From positions 42,547 through 105,654 of the forward strand of contig BFEA01001056.1 of assembly GCA_003427395.1 (NCBI GenBank): a stretch of 63,108 nt of DNA, read 5' to 3'. Numbering within the stretch: the stretch's first letter is position 1; every line of letters starts with the position of its first letter. This document shows positions 43,543 through 54,480 of the stretch, in pieces. The notes below the pieces were generated by a model, which saw only the letters and a program-made list of their open reading frames with translations, was not told where the DNA came from and searched no databases. A program made the position numbers and the translations under genes. Source of the stretch: Chara braunii (taxonomy: Eukaryota; Streptophyta; Charophyceae; Charales; Characeae).

Positions 43543-43568
43543 TTAGCGCTGCATTACTGCAGCGCTAA
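43543..43568. repeat. Perfect 11-bp inverted repeat with 4-nt loop
   Basis: TTAGCGCTGCA (43543-43553) and TGCAGCGCTAA (43558-43568) around TTAC. It would form a tight hairpin in DNA or RNA. No poly-T follows directly. Confidence 0.85.
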
Positions 43569-44074
43569 CGCGCCACTTGGTTGAGGGCCACATCAAAATT
43601 CCCAACAGAATCGGAGACCAAAAAAAAAAAAAAAATCACACTAAGGCACCACTAGCGGTTAATGGAACAGGCAAAAAGAAAAACTGAGAAAAGAGTAAAA
43701 ATTCAGAAAAATATGACAGTTTCGGTGAAAAATTTGTCGCCTTCCATTAACCGCCTCTATAAGGCACCCCCCTTTAAACCCCTTTAGCCCCTTTAAACCG
43801 CCAGTACCTTTCCCCGCCTTTTTCTTCAACCTCCGAGCATGTCGGAAGGTGCCCTCACAAGGTGGGCACGACTTCGGTCGGAGTCGATTTCGTTATCTGG
43901 CAATTCACGAAAAAAAAGGAAAAAGAAAAAGAAAAGCAATAAAGAATGTTGTAGCTATTGAAATGTCTGCTTCCCCTTGTTTGCAAAAACAAGAAAAAAA
44001 GAAAAAAAAGCAATAAAGAATGGTTGACAGTGCCCCGCTGTCACTGACGGGCTGTCACAGAAAACGGGTTCGCT

Positions 44075-44515
44075 TCGATCTACTATGGGCCTCGCTCCAC
44101 TACTTGCAAAATTTGCAAAATGAGAATGAATCTTACGCTGGATCATGGAAAGATACACCGCCATATTTTTGCCTTTTGTGCATGTCGTGAATAGTGGACA
44201 CACGACATGCACCAAAGGCAAAAATATGGCGGTGTATTTTTCCCTGTTCCAGCGTAAGATTCATTCTCATTTTGCAAATTTCGTGAGTAGTGGATTGAGG
44301 CCCATAGTAGACTGCAGCGCCTGCATATTCGCGCCTGACAGTGTCCCGTTGTTACTAACAACTTGTAGCCGCATATGCAGGCGTTGGAAGCTACTATGGG
44401 CCTCACACCACTACACACCAAATTTGCAAAATGAGAATGAATCTTACGCTGGAAGATGGACAGATACACTGTCGTGGCTTTTGCCTTGTGTGCATGTCGT
44501 GATTAGTGGTGCCTA
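44075..44515. repeat. Foldback array: three alternating inverted ~120-bp units
   Basis: The segment TGCAAAATGAGAATGAATCT plus TACGCTGG and its continuation occurs forward at 44109, inverted ending at about 44280 and forward again at about 44424. The outer text (ACTATGGGCCTC, CCACTAC) alternates accordingly. The first two units form a near-perfect ~90-bp stem with AAAATATGGCGGTGTA facing TACACCGCCATATTTT. A second centre lies near 44350 (TTGTTACTAACAA). It is like a MITE-derived or hairpin-RNA locus. Confidence 0.8.
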
Positions 44516-44765
44516 GTGGAGGGAGGCCTGTAGGAGATTTCAGTGCCTACATATTCGGGCTACTGCTAGCTCCAGTGCCCAACCCCGTATCAACTTTTTC
44601 TTTCTATATTTTTTCTAAATGACAAAAGGCTTTTGCTTTTTTTTTTCTTTTTTTTTCAACCAACTCTGTTTTTTCGGGTTGCCCTCCCACATCATTGGGC
44701 AACAGTCGTGGACTGGTTCTGAAAGGGCAGCTCAAAGGTACTGGCGGTTTAAGACCAATTTATAC

Positions 44766-45588
44766 NNNNNNNNNNNNNNNNNNNNNNNNNNNNNNNNNNN
44801 NNNNNNNNNNNNNNNNNNNNNNNNNNNNNNNNNNNNNNNNNNNNNNNNNNNNNNNNNNNNNNNNNNNNNNNNNNNNNNNNNNNNNNNNNNNNNNNNNNNN
44901 NNNNNNNNNNNNNNNNNNNNNNNNNNNNNNNNNNNNNNNNNNNNNNNNNNNNNNNNNNNNNNNNNNNNNNNNNNNNNNNNNNNNNNNNNNNNNNNNNNNN
45001 NNNNNNNNNNNNNNNNNNNNNNNNNNNNNNNNNNNNNNNNNNNNNNNNNNNNNNNNNNNNNNNNNNNNNNNNNNNNNNNNNNNNNNNNNNNNNNNNNNNN
45101 NNNNNNNNNNNNNNNNNNNNNNNNNNNNNNNNNNNNNNNNNNNNNNNNNNNNNNNNNNNNNNNNNNNNNNNNNNNNNNNNNNNNNNNNNNNNNNNNNNNN
45201 NNNNNNNNNNNNNNNNNNNNNNNNNNNNNNNNNNNNNNNNNNNNNNNNNNNNNNNNNNNNNNNNNNNNNNNNNNNNNNNNNNNNNNNNNNNNNNNNNNNN
45301 NNNNNNNNNNNNNNNNNNNNNNNNNNNNNNNNNNNNNNNNNNNNNNNNNNNNNNNNNNNNNNNNNNNNNNNNNNNNNNNNNNNNNNNNNNNNNNNNNNNN
45401 NNNNNNNNNNNNNNNNNNNNNNNNNNNNNNNNNNNNNNNNNNNNNNNNNNNNNNNNNNNNNNNNNNNNNNNNNNNNNNNNNNNNNNNNNNNNNNNNNNNN
45501 NNNNNNNNNNNNNNNNNNNNNNNNNNNNNNNNNNNNNNNNNNNNNNNNNNNNNNNNNNNNNNNNNNNNNNNNNNNNNNNNNNNNNNNN
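44766..45588. other. Assembly gap (823 N)
   Basis: Unknown bases followed by a poly-T run (45589-45617). Open frames across it are artefacts. Confidence 1.
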
Positions 45589-45619
<31 letters not shown>

Positions 45620-46129
45620 GTTGGGGCTGCTCGGAACCCTGCCTGGGGTTCATGCTCAGCCGGGCACCCCTGCGGGTACCTGCGCATAGGTTGGGTGCCT
45701 GGGCACCCGGAAAAACAGCCTAGTTTTTTTTTTTTTTTTTTTTTTGCATGCCCGGGTACCCTGGGAGTGAGAGTCTTCCTAACTCGAAAGATATTTTTAT
45801 TCTTGTTCTTTTCCCCTCAAAATTCGGTTATGAATTTCGATATGACCCTTAGGCAAAAGTTCTTTATATTGCAATGTTGTACAACTTTCTTGTTTTCCGA
45901 AATTTTCTGAGTTTTTTGAAAATTTGAAATTAGCAAAAATGTGAATACAATGTATATACATTATATTCGACCGTACATTTTATTCGGAAAAAAATCAGCG
46001 ATTTCGAAAAATCCATTTTTTCGAGGTAAGTTGAATAGAATGTGTGTACGTTTTTTTTTTTTTTTAAGACATTAGGAAAACCCTAACCGGAATAGGAAGG
46101 GGGTAGGGTGGAGTGGCAATGTCAAGTGC

Positions 46130-47790
46130 ATCAGTCTTGCAGGGGGACCCTTTCGGCCGCGTCACGTAGGATTTTGCAGGACTTCAATGGATAAAACATT
46201 TTTGTCACTCCGACTGAGTGCGCCAGCTGTATCTCTCGCGAACCCCTACGACAGGATAAAGGTTGCATGAGGAACAACTCACCTCTGCCCAAGGGGTTGT
46301 CACCACCCTTAGGCAGGCGTATCCCTGCCAAGCTACCGAACCACGTGCGAAAGCTGCTTGAGTGCAATCGCAGAGGCTGCCCAGCTGAGGGCGTTTCTCG
46401 TTCACTGTAGCATAGGGGGTACGCACGGTCGAATGCCTTAATCAGACCCGTGCGCGAACCGATGCTCTGGGGGCTAATCTCCGTTGACTAGGATGGTCAA
46501 AACTAACCATGCGATACACCTCACAAATATAAAACCAAACTTCATACGTAAATCACACTTAGTGCCTTTGTCGCTTCCGACCCATAACCTTTTGACAACA
46601 TAAATAGATGGGTGTCGCATTCGAGGCTCTAAATAAATAGCGCGGTAACCTAAGCCTTGTCATATCGGCTAGCATTGTATGCGTACGCAAGCGGTCGCAA
46701 TGGTGGAGTGCTCTGCGGTACTCATGGCCAAGCGGTCCTCATTGGTTTTGAGGATCGTTTTTGACACTCCTGTCAACTGACATGCGTCTTGAGAAGTTAA
46801 TCTCTTGACGTTAGACAATCATAAATGTGATTGTCCGACCTACCCTCTTATGCACCCGAATTGTCTCCTCTATATACTCCCCGTGTCAAAGTGATCATCA
46901 TAGCCCAGCCGAGTATCCATCCTACACACAACTAAGTCTCAAGAGTCTTAGTGGTGTTTGTGACGTCAATTCAATCCGTCAGACTAGTTCTTATCTACGA
47001 ACGTACAATCTGAGTTCTAAGCAGCTCCTAAACATAACTGCATATGCATGGTTGCTCACCAGGATCATCTCTAGCCAAACTTCACGTCCCGGACTCAGAA
47101 CGCTCGCTCTACCAATGTACAAACAAAACCTCACTCACTTATCTCCTCTTTGTTTTGCCTGTACAAATGGGTTCTACCCCCATCTTGAGACCTCATCACC
47201 GGATTATGATCCCTAACATACATTCAGTCTAACTCATCTTTGGTGACCTTCCCAGTTGCCTTGTCCTTGAGGAACTTAGGACACTCAAGGGCCCAATGAA
47301 CTCCATTTACGCTCACCTCCGCCAAGGCTAGAAAAAAATCTTATTGGTCGGTAAACACGTCACGGCGTTCTACAGCCTCACGTGCTAAACGGACTTCAAG
47401 GTCCCTTTCAAATAACAGTTAAAATAGCCACCTATAAATCTGCGGCACTGGTAGTCAAACCTGATGCCGGTCACAGCGAATGTCAGCCTCGCACACGCAC
47501 ATACTACGGTCAAACGTACCGATAGAAAGAAAACATTTTTTGATCCTAGTTTAATCGAAAACCAAAAAAATTGATCGACAATTATGACGACTTTGTAATA
47601 TCAGCAAAAACAATCATTTGTGTGTCAGAACTGCGCGCCCATACACTCCCTATTTTTCCTCTGCACGCGCTGTCAATCACAAAAAAAAAATTGGTCGCGG
47701 CTCGTGCGGCGCACCCTGTTTCCAAATCATACCACGTTTCTGTCATTTGCAAAAAACAAGGCGGATACCCTTGTAAGGGTATTCGCACTG
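46130..47790. mobile_element. Second insertion in element A leader, unclassified
   Basis: It interrupts leader sequence that is continuous in B (the TTCTTGATTAGGTC side at 47790 and the GGTTAGGGTTTT side at 46090). No protein domain is seen. A CTCTATATACTCCC TATA-like string at about 46868 and the absence of coding motifs would suit a solo LTR or a non-autonomous element, but its ends are not resolved. Confidence 0.45.
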
Positions 47791-50210
47791 ACAACCACAA
47801 CCTAATCACGAAAAAAAATAACAACCATGGAGGGGAGGACGAAAGAAAAATAAATAAATGGCAAAATTTGGGGATAAAAATAAAATAAAAGAAATAAAAA
47901 AATAAGCAAAGGGTGAAGAGAGATATAATACTTATATTTTTGGAAATTTCGGCAACATTTCCTCACCCGCCATGGGTCAAGATGTGCCAAAAGAAGAAAA
48001 AAAAACAAGAAAGCACACTAAATTTCAAAATACCGCAAAACAAAATTTTCAGAAACATAAATAAGAAATAAATAAATGACTACTAGGTTGAGGAGAGTAG
48101 AGAGAAAACTAAGTTATTGAAATTTTCAATTTTTTTGGCAGAATTTTATTACCCCAATGGGGTCGAAATCTGCAACAAGAAAAATGATTATGTAAAAAGA
48201 GGAAATTTTGTCAGCACTTCGTTACCCCCTAGGGGTTAAAATGTGTGCTGACAACAAGAATGGCTAAGTCTTAAAAAGATTTGAGAGTGCCGAAGATAAA
48301 TTCGAATTTTTAGATTAAATGTAAATAATAATAGGTATAAATCAAGAAAATGAAAAAAGAAGGAGGTAATAATTCAAATTTTTGGAAAGAAAAAGAAAAT
48401 AGAAATTAAAGAAAAACAAAAAATAAGAAAAAAGAGAAAAATTTGAAGTTTGTGGAGGAAGGAATGATAACCTCTCCTAGCTAAGTAATTGGTTTTGGTT
48501 AAAAAAAAAAGAAAAAAAAGGATGGGAGAGTGATGGGAAAAGAGAGAGAGAGAGAGGTGAGAAAGAGAGAGATTTTGAGGTGGTAGCTGGAGGAGATGAC
48601 GAGGTTTGAGTTGGAGGAAGAAAAAAGGAGAGGAGAGTGGGAGAATGGGAGACAAAAAGATGGAAAAGCTCGAGAGAAGAGTAACATATTAGTAGGAGAG
48701 AGTGAGTGAGGAAAAGAGGAGAAAAAAATGGTGGAAGATGAGTGGAGAGTGAGGGATATGAGAGAACAGTGGGAAGGAGGGGAGCGAAGTGAATAAAAAC
48801 AGAAAGAAGAGTGAGAAAAGGTGATGGATAAGTGAGAGAATTAGAAAAAGATGATGAAACAGCGTACGTTCACGCGCTTCCTCACATATAGTATAGTATA
48901 AAATACGGGTTAACTGTAGGAGGCTCTGATCCGAAAGTGACTCCTATTCGCCAGAACAGGCTAAACTCTGTAAACGTCAGCGGACTCGCACTGTATTATT
49001 ATGCAATCTTATCTTATTTATCAAGATGGCGATGCAAAAACCTGAACAACGCTTTTGGAACATGCTATGTTTTCTCTTGCAAGTAGAGAGGGGAGAGAAG
49101 GAAAAGGGGTGGGGGAAAGTTGATTAGTGAGTAGGGGGTGATCCCCAGCTCTATGGTGGCCAACAACAAAAAATATCACCAAGATGAACAAAATCTTAAA
49201 CCACCAGTACTTGGCCCAACTATCAATGTCGAACTTGGAATGCCCCTGTGCGCCAATTTTTGCCAAAGTGTCGGGGTACCATTTCGATTTCTTTTTGGCT
49301 GGTGCTTCCAGCCATTGTGCTCCGGTACCCCGAAGCCCTAAAGGCGTGGCGCGTTAACGGGGAAGCCTCGCGACCGATAGCTGGGCCAAGTACTGGTGAT
49401 TTAACCTTCAGGATGCTGGCAAGTTGCTGCTGCAGCAGTAGATCTGATCATCTAGATCAGGTCAGCAGGTAATGACGCCTGCGGTAGGTTGAGATCTTGA
49501 TCAGCCACCCAGATATCACTATAGCACAACCCCCTAGCCAGACGGGTCTTCAACTGGTGCCTAACTGCTGCTGCAGCAGTTTAAAAAAAATATGATAATA
49601 ATTTGGGGTTGGTTGAGATCTTGATTAGCCAACCAGGTTCCACTGTAGTGCAGCCCCCTGGTCAGGGGGATCTTCAAGCCTTCAGCAAGCTGCCACGTGG
49701 CACTGCGAATGGTCACGTGGGCAAAGAGCATAGCAGTCCACCCGTTGCTGCTCTGCCGCTCACTGCACATCAATGGGGAAGGGGGGGGGGGTTAAATAGG
49801 TGTCGTGGCAGTCTTCAACACCAAAGTACCACACTACCAGCTCATCTGCAGACTTTGGCCAATGTGCGGCGGCCTTGGCCAGCACACGCGCATGGCCTTG
49901 GCACTGCATACACACGTGCATGGCCAGCAGTTGCCCTGGTTCAAACCCTAGCAGCGACATCTTGGATCTTGATATACATATAATCCGGGAACAGGGCGGG
50001 GCGGGGCAGCGGGGCAGCGAGGCGTGTGTGCGGCAGCCTTGGCCTTGGCGCTTCAGTGCACACGTCGTTCTCTCCCTGCAACGCTGCCCCTGGAACTTCT
50101 GGTCATTTTCCCGTGCGTGCCTTCGATATACGCCAAAATCCCCTCGTTCGGGATTTGCCTACTGCGAAGTGTATGACGGGGTGGGATGCTCGGGAGCGGG
50201 GAACATTCAC
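47790..50210 (-). promoter_or_regulatory. 5' leader of element A
   Basis: In reverse complement it parallels the leader of B (51430-54440) from the PBS onward (CGCTCCC, CCGCACACACGC, CCCCGCCC, CCCGGATTATA, TCAAGAT). Included are a C-run (the G-run at 49780-49790 on the plus strand), a duplicated ~123-bp unit with GGTTGAGATCTTGAT at 49488 and 49611 and CTGCTGCAGCAG palindromes, and three GACCCC/GGGGT stem-loop motifs at 47942-47988, 48130-48176 and 48201-48252. No long ORF is seen. Small proteins could be encoded but none is recognisable. Confidence 0.7.
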
Positions 50211-50222
50211 GCTCTGATACCA
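50211..50222 (-). other. Primer binding site of element A
   Basis: The minus strand reads TGGTATCAGAGC, a perfect plant initiator-Met-tRNA PBS, one base after the LTR end CACA. Confidence 0.92.
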
Positions 50223-50223
50223 G

Positions 50224-50574
50224 TGTGATGGACCCGCCGGGATGGTGGTCTGTCAATATCAAGACGAAGGGATGAACATGAGGGAGATAGTGATGGAGCT
50301 GGAAGGGACAACGCAGCTCCGCTGTAGTCTCAAAACGCACATACTCCAAATTGTGCAAAATGAAGACTGAATCAAGGGACAGACTACAGCTAGGGTATAC
50401 CCCCAGCGGACTGACTGGACTGGACTGGACTGGTACCAATGGTGGTACCAGACAGGATTGGACTGAATAAACACACGGCCTGTGGGGGTTAGGTCACGGC
50501 CTGGTCCCACATGTCAAGTAACAAATAGCCCAATATCCCTGGTTGTAGGCCAGGGCAAATAGAGGCTCGTTGCA
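50224..50574 (-). repeat. 5' LTR of element A (351 bp)
   Basis: In element sense it runs TGCAACGAGCC...CCATCACA. It aligns throughout with the B LTRs: CCTACAACCAGGG, GGGACCAGGCCGTG, TTATTCAGTCCA, CAGTCAGTCCGCTGGG, TTTGGAGTATGTGCGTTTTG. It contains the LTR palindrome CTGGTACC/GGTACCAG. Confidence 0.9.
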
Positions 50575-51056
50575 TATGGGGCTAATTGCACATGTGCCCC
50601 CAATTTTCTTTTTGTTTTTGGGAAAATCGGACCCCAATTAGGCAACTATCGGCGGTTAGAATGTGTCTTAGCGAGCGCGAGAAAAACGATGACGTGGCCT
50701 TTTGAGCCCTTCTCCTTTTTTATTTTCTGTTGGGAACTCGGGGCAAGGAATTTTTGGCGCGATCATCGCACAGGGCGAACTTCTTGAATTTTTGAATTAT
50801 TGGGTGGACAACCGCGCGGGTAATCGGATTTTTCTTCGGAATTAGGACTTTAATTAGGATTTTGGCTCCCCACGAATAGATTGGAGCATGTTCCCATAAA
50901 AAAAAAGGATTTTGGGCACGTTGTACTTTTGTTGGTCACAACCGTAACTGCACGCTACTTCTTGCTTGCGCACGCATCGCTACGCTCTTTTCTACGCTCT
51001 TTTCCTGCCACACCTTAATCCCAATTTCAACTATTTTCTTTCTCTTCTTGATCCTT
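50575..51056. other. 482-bp spacer between the two outward-facing LTRs
   Basis: No gene is recognised. The last five bases, ATCCT (51052-51056), are the left target-site copy of element B. TATGG (50575-50579) would be the corresponding flank of A, but its partner is lost. Confidence 0.7.
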
Positions 51057-51414
51057 GCAGCATATCTCTAGCTGCCCTGACCTACAGCCAGGGCTATCAG
51101 GCTATTTTGCCTGTTTGGTCTGTGGGACCAGGCTGTGGCCTGACCCCATAGGCTGTATATTCATTCAGTCCAGTCCAGTCCTGCCCGGTACCACTGTCGG
51201 TACCAGGCCAGTCCAGTCCCGTCAAGTCAGTCCGCTGGGGTATACCCTAGCTGCAGTCTGTTTTTTGGCTCATTCTTCATTTTGCACTTTTGGAGTATGT
51301 GCGTGTTGAGTCAGCGTCGGAGTTGCGTTGTCCCTTCCAGCTCCATCTCCATCTCCTCCCCCTCAACCCTCCGTCTTGATCCTTACGGACCGCCATCCCG
51401 GCAGGTTCGTCACA
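51057..51414 (+). repeat. 5' LTR of element B (358 bp)
   Basis: TGCAGCATATC...GTCACA. It carries the TATA-like GTATATTCATTCAG, short CAGTC repeats and the CCCGGTACC...GGTACCAGG hairpin. It is matched by the 3' LTR at 62148 with modest divergence. Confidence 0.92.
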
Positions 51415-51415
51415 C

Positions 51416-51426
51416 TGGTATCAGAG
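51416..51426 (+). other. Primer binding site of element B
   Basis: TGGTATCAGAG, complementary to initiator Met-tRNA, one base after the LTR end CACA. It is followed by AGGGAACG, where a GC would extend the match. Confidence 0.9.
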
Positions 51427-54400
51427 AGGGAACGTTACCCGCTCCCACCCACCACACCGCATACAGTGGAAATATGGTGTAAACTCGACAACGGCTTTTT
51501 GGCTGCTTTTCGGGTGTTTTCAGAGGAAAAACAACGGGAATCGACGGAGAGAAGTGCAGAAAGGCCGCCGCACACGCACACGCACACGTCCCGCTACCCC
51601 GCCCGGCCCCACTCCCGGATCATAGTTATTCAAGATTCGGGATGGATGCTGTTGTCAGGGTTTGGACCTGGGCAGTTGGCAGCCATGTGCGTGCGTAGCC
51701 AGCACCTTAACTGTCGCATACCGTAAAGGTGCAGACCAGAACAAGAACTGACCTCTCTCACATAGTACAAGATAGCGCAGCGGAAGGCTAATATACCAAT
51801 GATCCGAACAATCAATGTCGCAATGCAAACCAAACATAGATCATCATCATTCCATGGTGTGAAGGGGCCTGGCGCTCACGCAGGAAGAATGTGTCAGTCC
51901 CCAACCATACACAGACGACGAAGAGGGGGGTTAGACGAAGAAGAGGGGAAGATGGGAATATCGTCAACACCAAGACTTCGGTACAGGTCCCAAAAAATCC
52001 CTCGTCCAATGTCTCAACCCCAATGTAGAGTCTGGATTCAAATGTTGTCAAGTCCCAAAGTTACCGATCTCTCTCTCTCTCTAGTAGTCTGTAGATATTA
52101 AGAAGTCAAATGGCGAGAGGGTGAGGGAGAGATGGTGGACTTAGAAGAGGAAGAAGAAGAACTATCTCTCTCTCTCGGTCCGGTACTAACTTGCGAAGGT
52201 GGAGCCTTGTTGCAGGTACATGGAAGACGAAGCTGGAGCTATGGCACCACAGGTAAGTCTCCCGGGCCTCCGCCAACCATCCCTCTCCCTCCAACGCTAC
52301 TCTAACTCCTAATAGCGCCCATCGCTGAAGACTACTCCTACTGCAGCGCTCCTCCAGAGTGTTGTTGCGGAATGCTGAAGACTGCCTCTTGCCTCCTGCA
52401 CGTGAAGTGCCCGTGAACCGTCGAGGAAGTCCCTATGAACTACCTGCAGCCTGCAGGGCGGTCCAGTACTATATAGTGTTGGCCCGTCCGGGAGGCTGCT
52501 CTTGCCAATGCCGAAATGTGTCAAACCCTGGCGTTGAAGTTCAAACGAAGGTTGTCTTGAAACAGGCCCAAAAATGGTTTGTGCTAAAACCCTGGTTTGG
52601 TGCCTACGTTTCAGGGCAGGTCGATCTTATTAGGGCCTGAAAATGACCCTTCGTTTCAGGCTGAAAAACTCGGGGCCTGGAAGGCCCTTTTTAGGGTGAA
52701 ATGACACAGGGTCTGGAAGGCCCTTATTTTTCCTTGTTTTGCTTGGTCGGGCCTTGCAAACCCGTGTGGTGCATAGTATGCCACATTAACACACTGGCCA
52801 AACTCTACGTATGTCCCCATACTGCCGCACACTGGTGTTGAAGAGTGTTGTGCCAACTATTTATCCCCCCCCCCCCCCCCCCCCCCGTCGGCGAGCAGCG
52901 ATCAGCGACAACGGCGGGCAGGCTGCTATTTGGCCCCCCCCCCCCCCCCCCCGCGGCGGAGGCAACGTGGCTGCTGTTGCCTGCGCACGTGGCCATCTTC
53001 AGTGCTATGTGGCAGCTTGCTGAGGAGCTGAAGACCCGCCTGGCTAGGAGGCTGTAGTACAGGCCAATCTGGGTGGCTGATCAAGATCTCAGCACACCCA
53101 GATAATGATGATGATGTTGGCTATTATTTTTTGTACTGCTGCGCCAGCAGTTTGCCAGCAGTGAAGACCCCCCTGGCTAGGGGGCTGTGCGTCAGTGCAA
53201 TCAGGTTGGCTGCTCAAGATCTCAACCAACCCTTTATTATTTGAATATTATTTTTTCTGCTGCAGCAGCAGGCTGCCAGCATCTTGAAGGCCAAGATCCA
53301 ACGGATCTTGGTGATCTTGTTGCTCTTGGCCAACCAAGACCTTGGTATCATCACTCCCCACTAACCTACTCTTCCAGCCCCCCTCTCTCTCTCCCCCCTC
53401 CACCATCTAATCAGTTTTTCCAACTCTACCACTACTCGCTCCTCCTCCCTCCCTCTTCACTTATCTTCCACAATTTTTTTCTCTCCTCCCCTCCCCACTC
53501 ACCATCTTCTACTAATCTCTTCTACTCCTCCCCACCTTTCCCATCCCTTTCTCTCCCATTCTCTCACCCTCCTCTCCCCCTTCCCTCCCCCAACTACAAC
53601 CCCATCATCCCCCCCCATCTCCCACTTCAATCTTTTTCTCTTTCTCACCTATCTCTCTTTCTTCTTCACTTTTTCATCCCCCTCCCCCCCAACTTCGATT
53701 TTTTTTTGTTTTTCTTCTTTTTGTCTTTCTTTTTTATTTAAATTCCCTCCTCTTTTTAAAAATTCGAACTCTCTTATTGTCTACTTCTTTTCTCATTTTT
53801 CTGATTTATTTTATATTTATTTTTAGTTATTCTGAAAATTCGAATTTTTTTGTGGCACCTCTATATCTGTTTAGGACTTAGTTATTTCAGCTCTTAGCGC
53901 ACATTTTGACCCCGTGGGGTAACGAAGTGCTGCCGAAATTTTCTATTTTTTCCCTACTCTCTCCCATTTTACTTAGTCATATCTTTTGTCGGCACACTTT
54001 GACCCCATCGGGGTAACGAAATGCTGCCGAAATTTTTGAAAAATCCAACACTTCGTTTCTCTCCACTCTCCACCACCTCATTTATTTATTTATTTATTAT
54101 TTCTTTATTTATTTGTTTGAAATTTTTAATTTGCGGCATTTTGAACCTTAGTGTGATTATCTTGGTCTCTCCTTCCTCTTGGCACATTATTTTTACCCCA
54201 TCAGGGGTAGGAAAATGCTGCTGAAAATTCCAAAAAAATAAATATTTTTTTTCTCTTCATATTTTATTTATTTATTTCTTTTTTTATTTTTATTATTTAT
54301 TCTCTTTTATTTTTATCTCAAAATTTCATCGTTTATTGAACTTTATTCATTTCTCTTTTCCCCCCCCCCTCCACGGTAGCTATTTTCTCTTCTTGATTAG

Positions 54401-54480
54401 GTCGCCGCTACCCTACCCTAACCACAAAAACTCCAGTTAGGGTTTTCTTAGGGTTTTTCTAGGGTTTAGGGTTCTCCTAA
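51427..54480 (+). promoter_or_regulatory. 5' leader of element B
   Basis: It aligns with A's leader except for a segment at about 51705-52780 absent from A. Features: C-runs of about 22 and 16 (52865-52887, 52936-52952), a ~133-bp duplicated unit with GAAGACCC(G/C)CCTGGCTAGG at 53030 and 53163, a pyrimidine-rich stretch (53370-53730), and three stem-loop motifs GACCCC...GGGGTAACGAA(A/G)TGCTGCC at 53899-53945, 53991-54036 and (as TACCCC) 54181-54230. A TAGGGTTT cluster (54442-54475) precedes gag. Confidence 0.7.
51705..52780. mobile_element. Insertion in element B leader, unclassified
   Basis: Element A runs directly from the text matching 51700 to that matching 52785, so about 1.07 kb was inserted in B (or lost from A). 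It contains short CT runs (52069-52082, 52161-52175) and repeated GGCCTGGAAGGCCC/GGTCTGGAAGGCCC words (52675-52725). No domain is seen. The boundaries are approximate. Confidence 0.5.

Larger units (their letters stand above)
41885..46070. mobile_element. Nested insertion in element A leader, with inverted ends and gap
   Basis: It separates two leader parts that are adjacent in element B. Inverted similar segments lie at 42165-42298 and 45589-45725: TAGGCTGT at the left edge and ACAGCCTA at the right, with GCACCCAAC and GGGTGCCCG words inside. Outside them, a direct similarity (TTTTTATT, ACCCT(C/T)AGGCAAAAGTT, TATTGCAAT, TACAAC) occurs at 41940-42035 and 45790-45885. The inverted ends suggest a DNA transposon or foldback element. 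No transposase is visible, but 823 bp are unknown. Confidence 0.55.
36190..50574 (-). mobile_element. Chromovirus element A, 3'-truncated, with nested insertions
   Basis: A Ty3/gypsy element of the same family as B, in inverted orientation. In element order: 5' LTR (50224-50574), PBS, long leader (50210-47790), an insertion (47790-46130), a leader bit, a second insertion (46070-41885), gag without capsid (41870-40140), PR, RT, RNase H, and integrase to about 36190. The 3' UTR and 3' LTR are absent. Linking the LTR to the body rests on leader homology with B on both sides of each insertion. Confidence 0.8.

Noticed and set aside
44619-45723. Frames of about 300-356 codons across the second gap
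   Set aside because: Same artefact: an N run plus poly-T.
46827-47216. 129-codon open frame in the element A insertion
   Set aside because: No recognisable domain or codon pattern; length is within chance for this composition.
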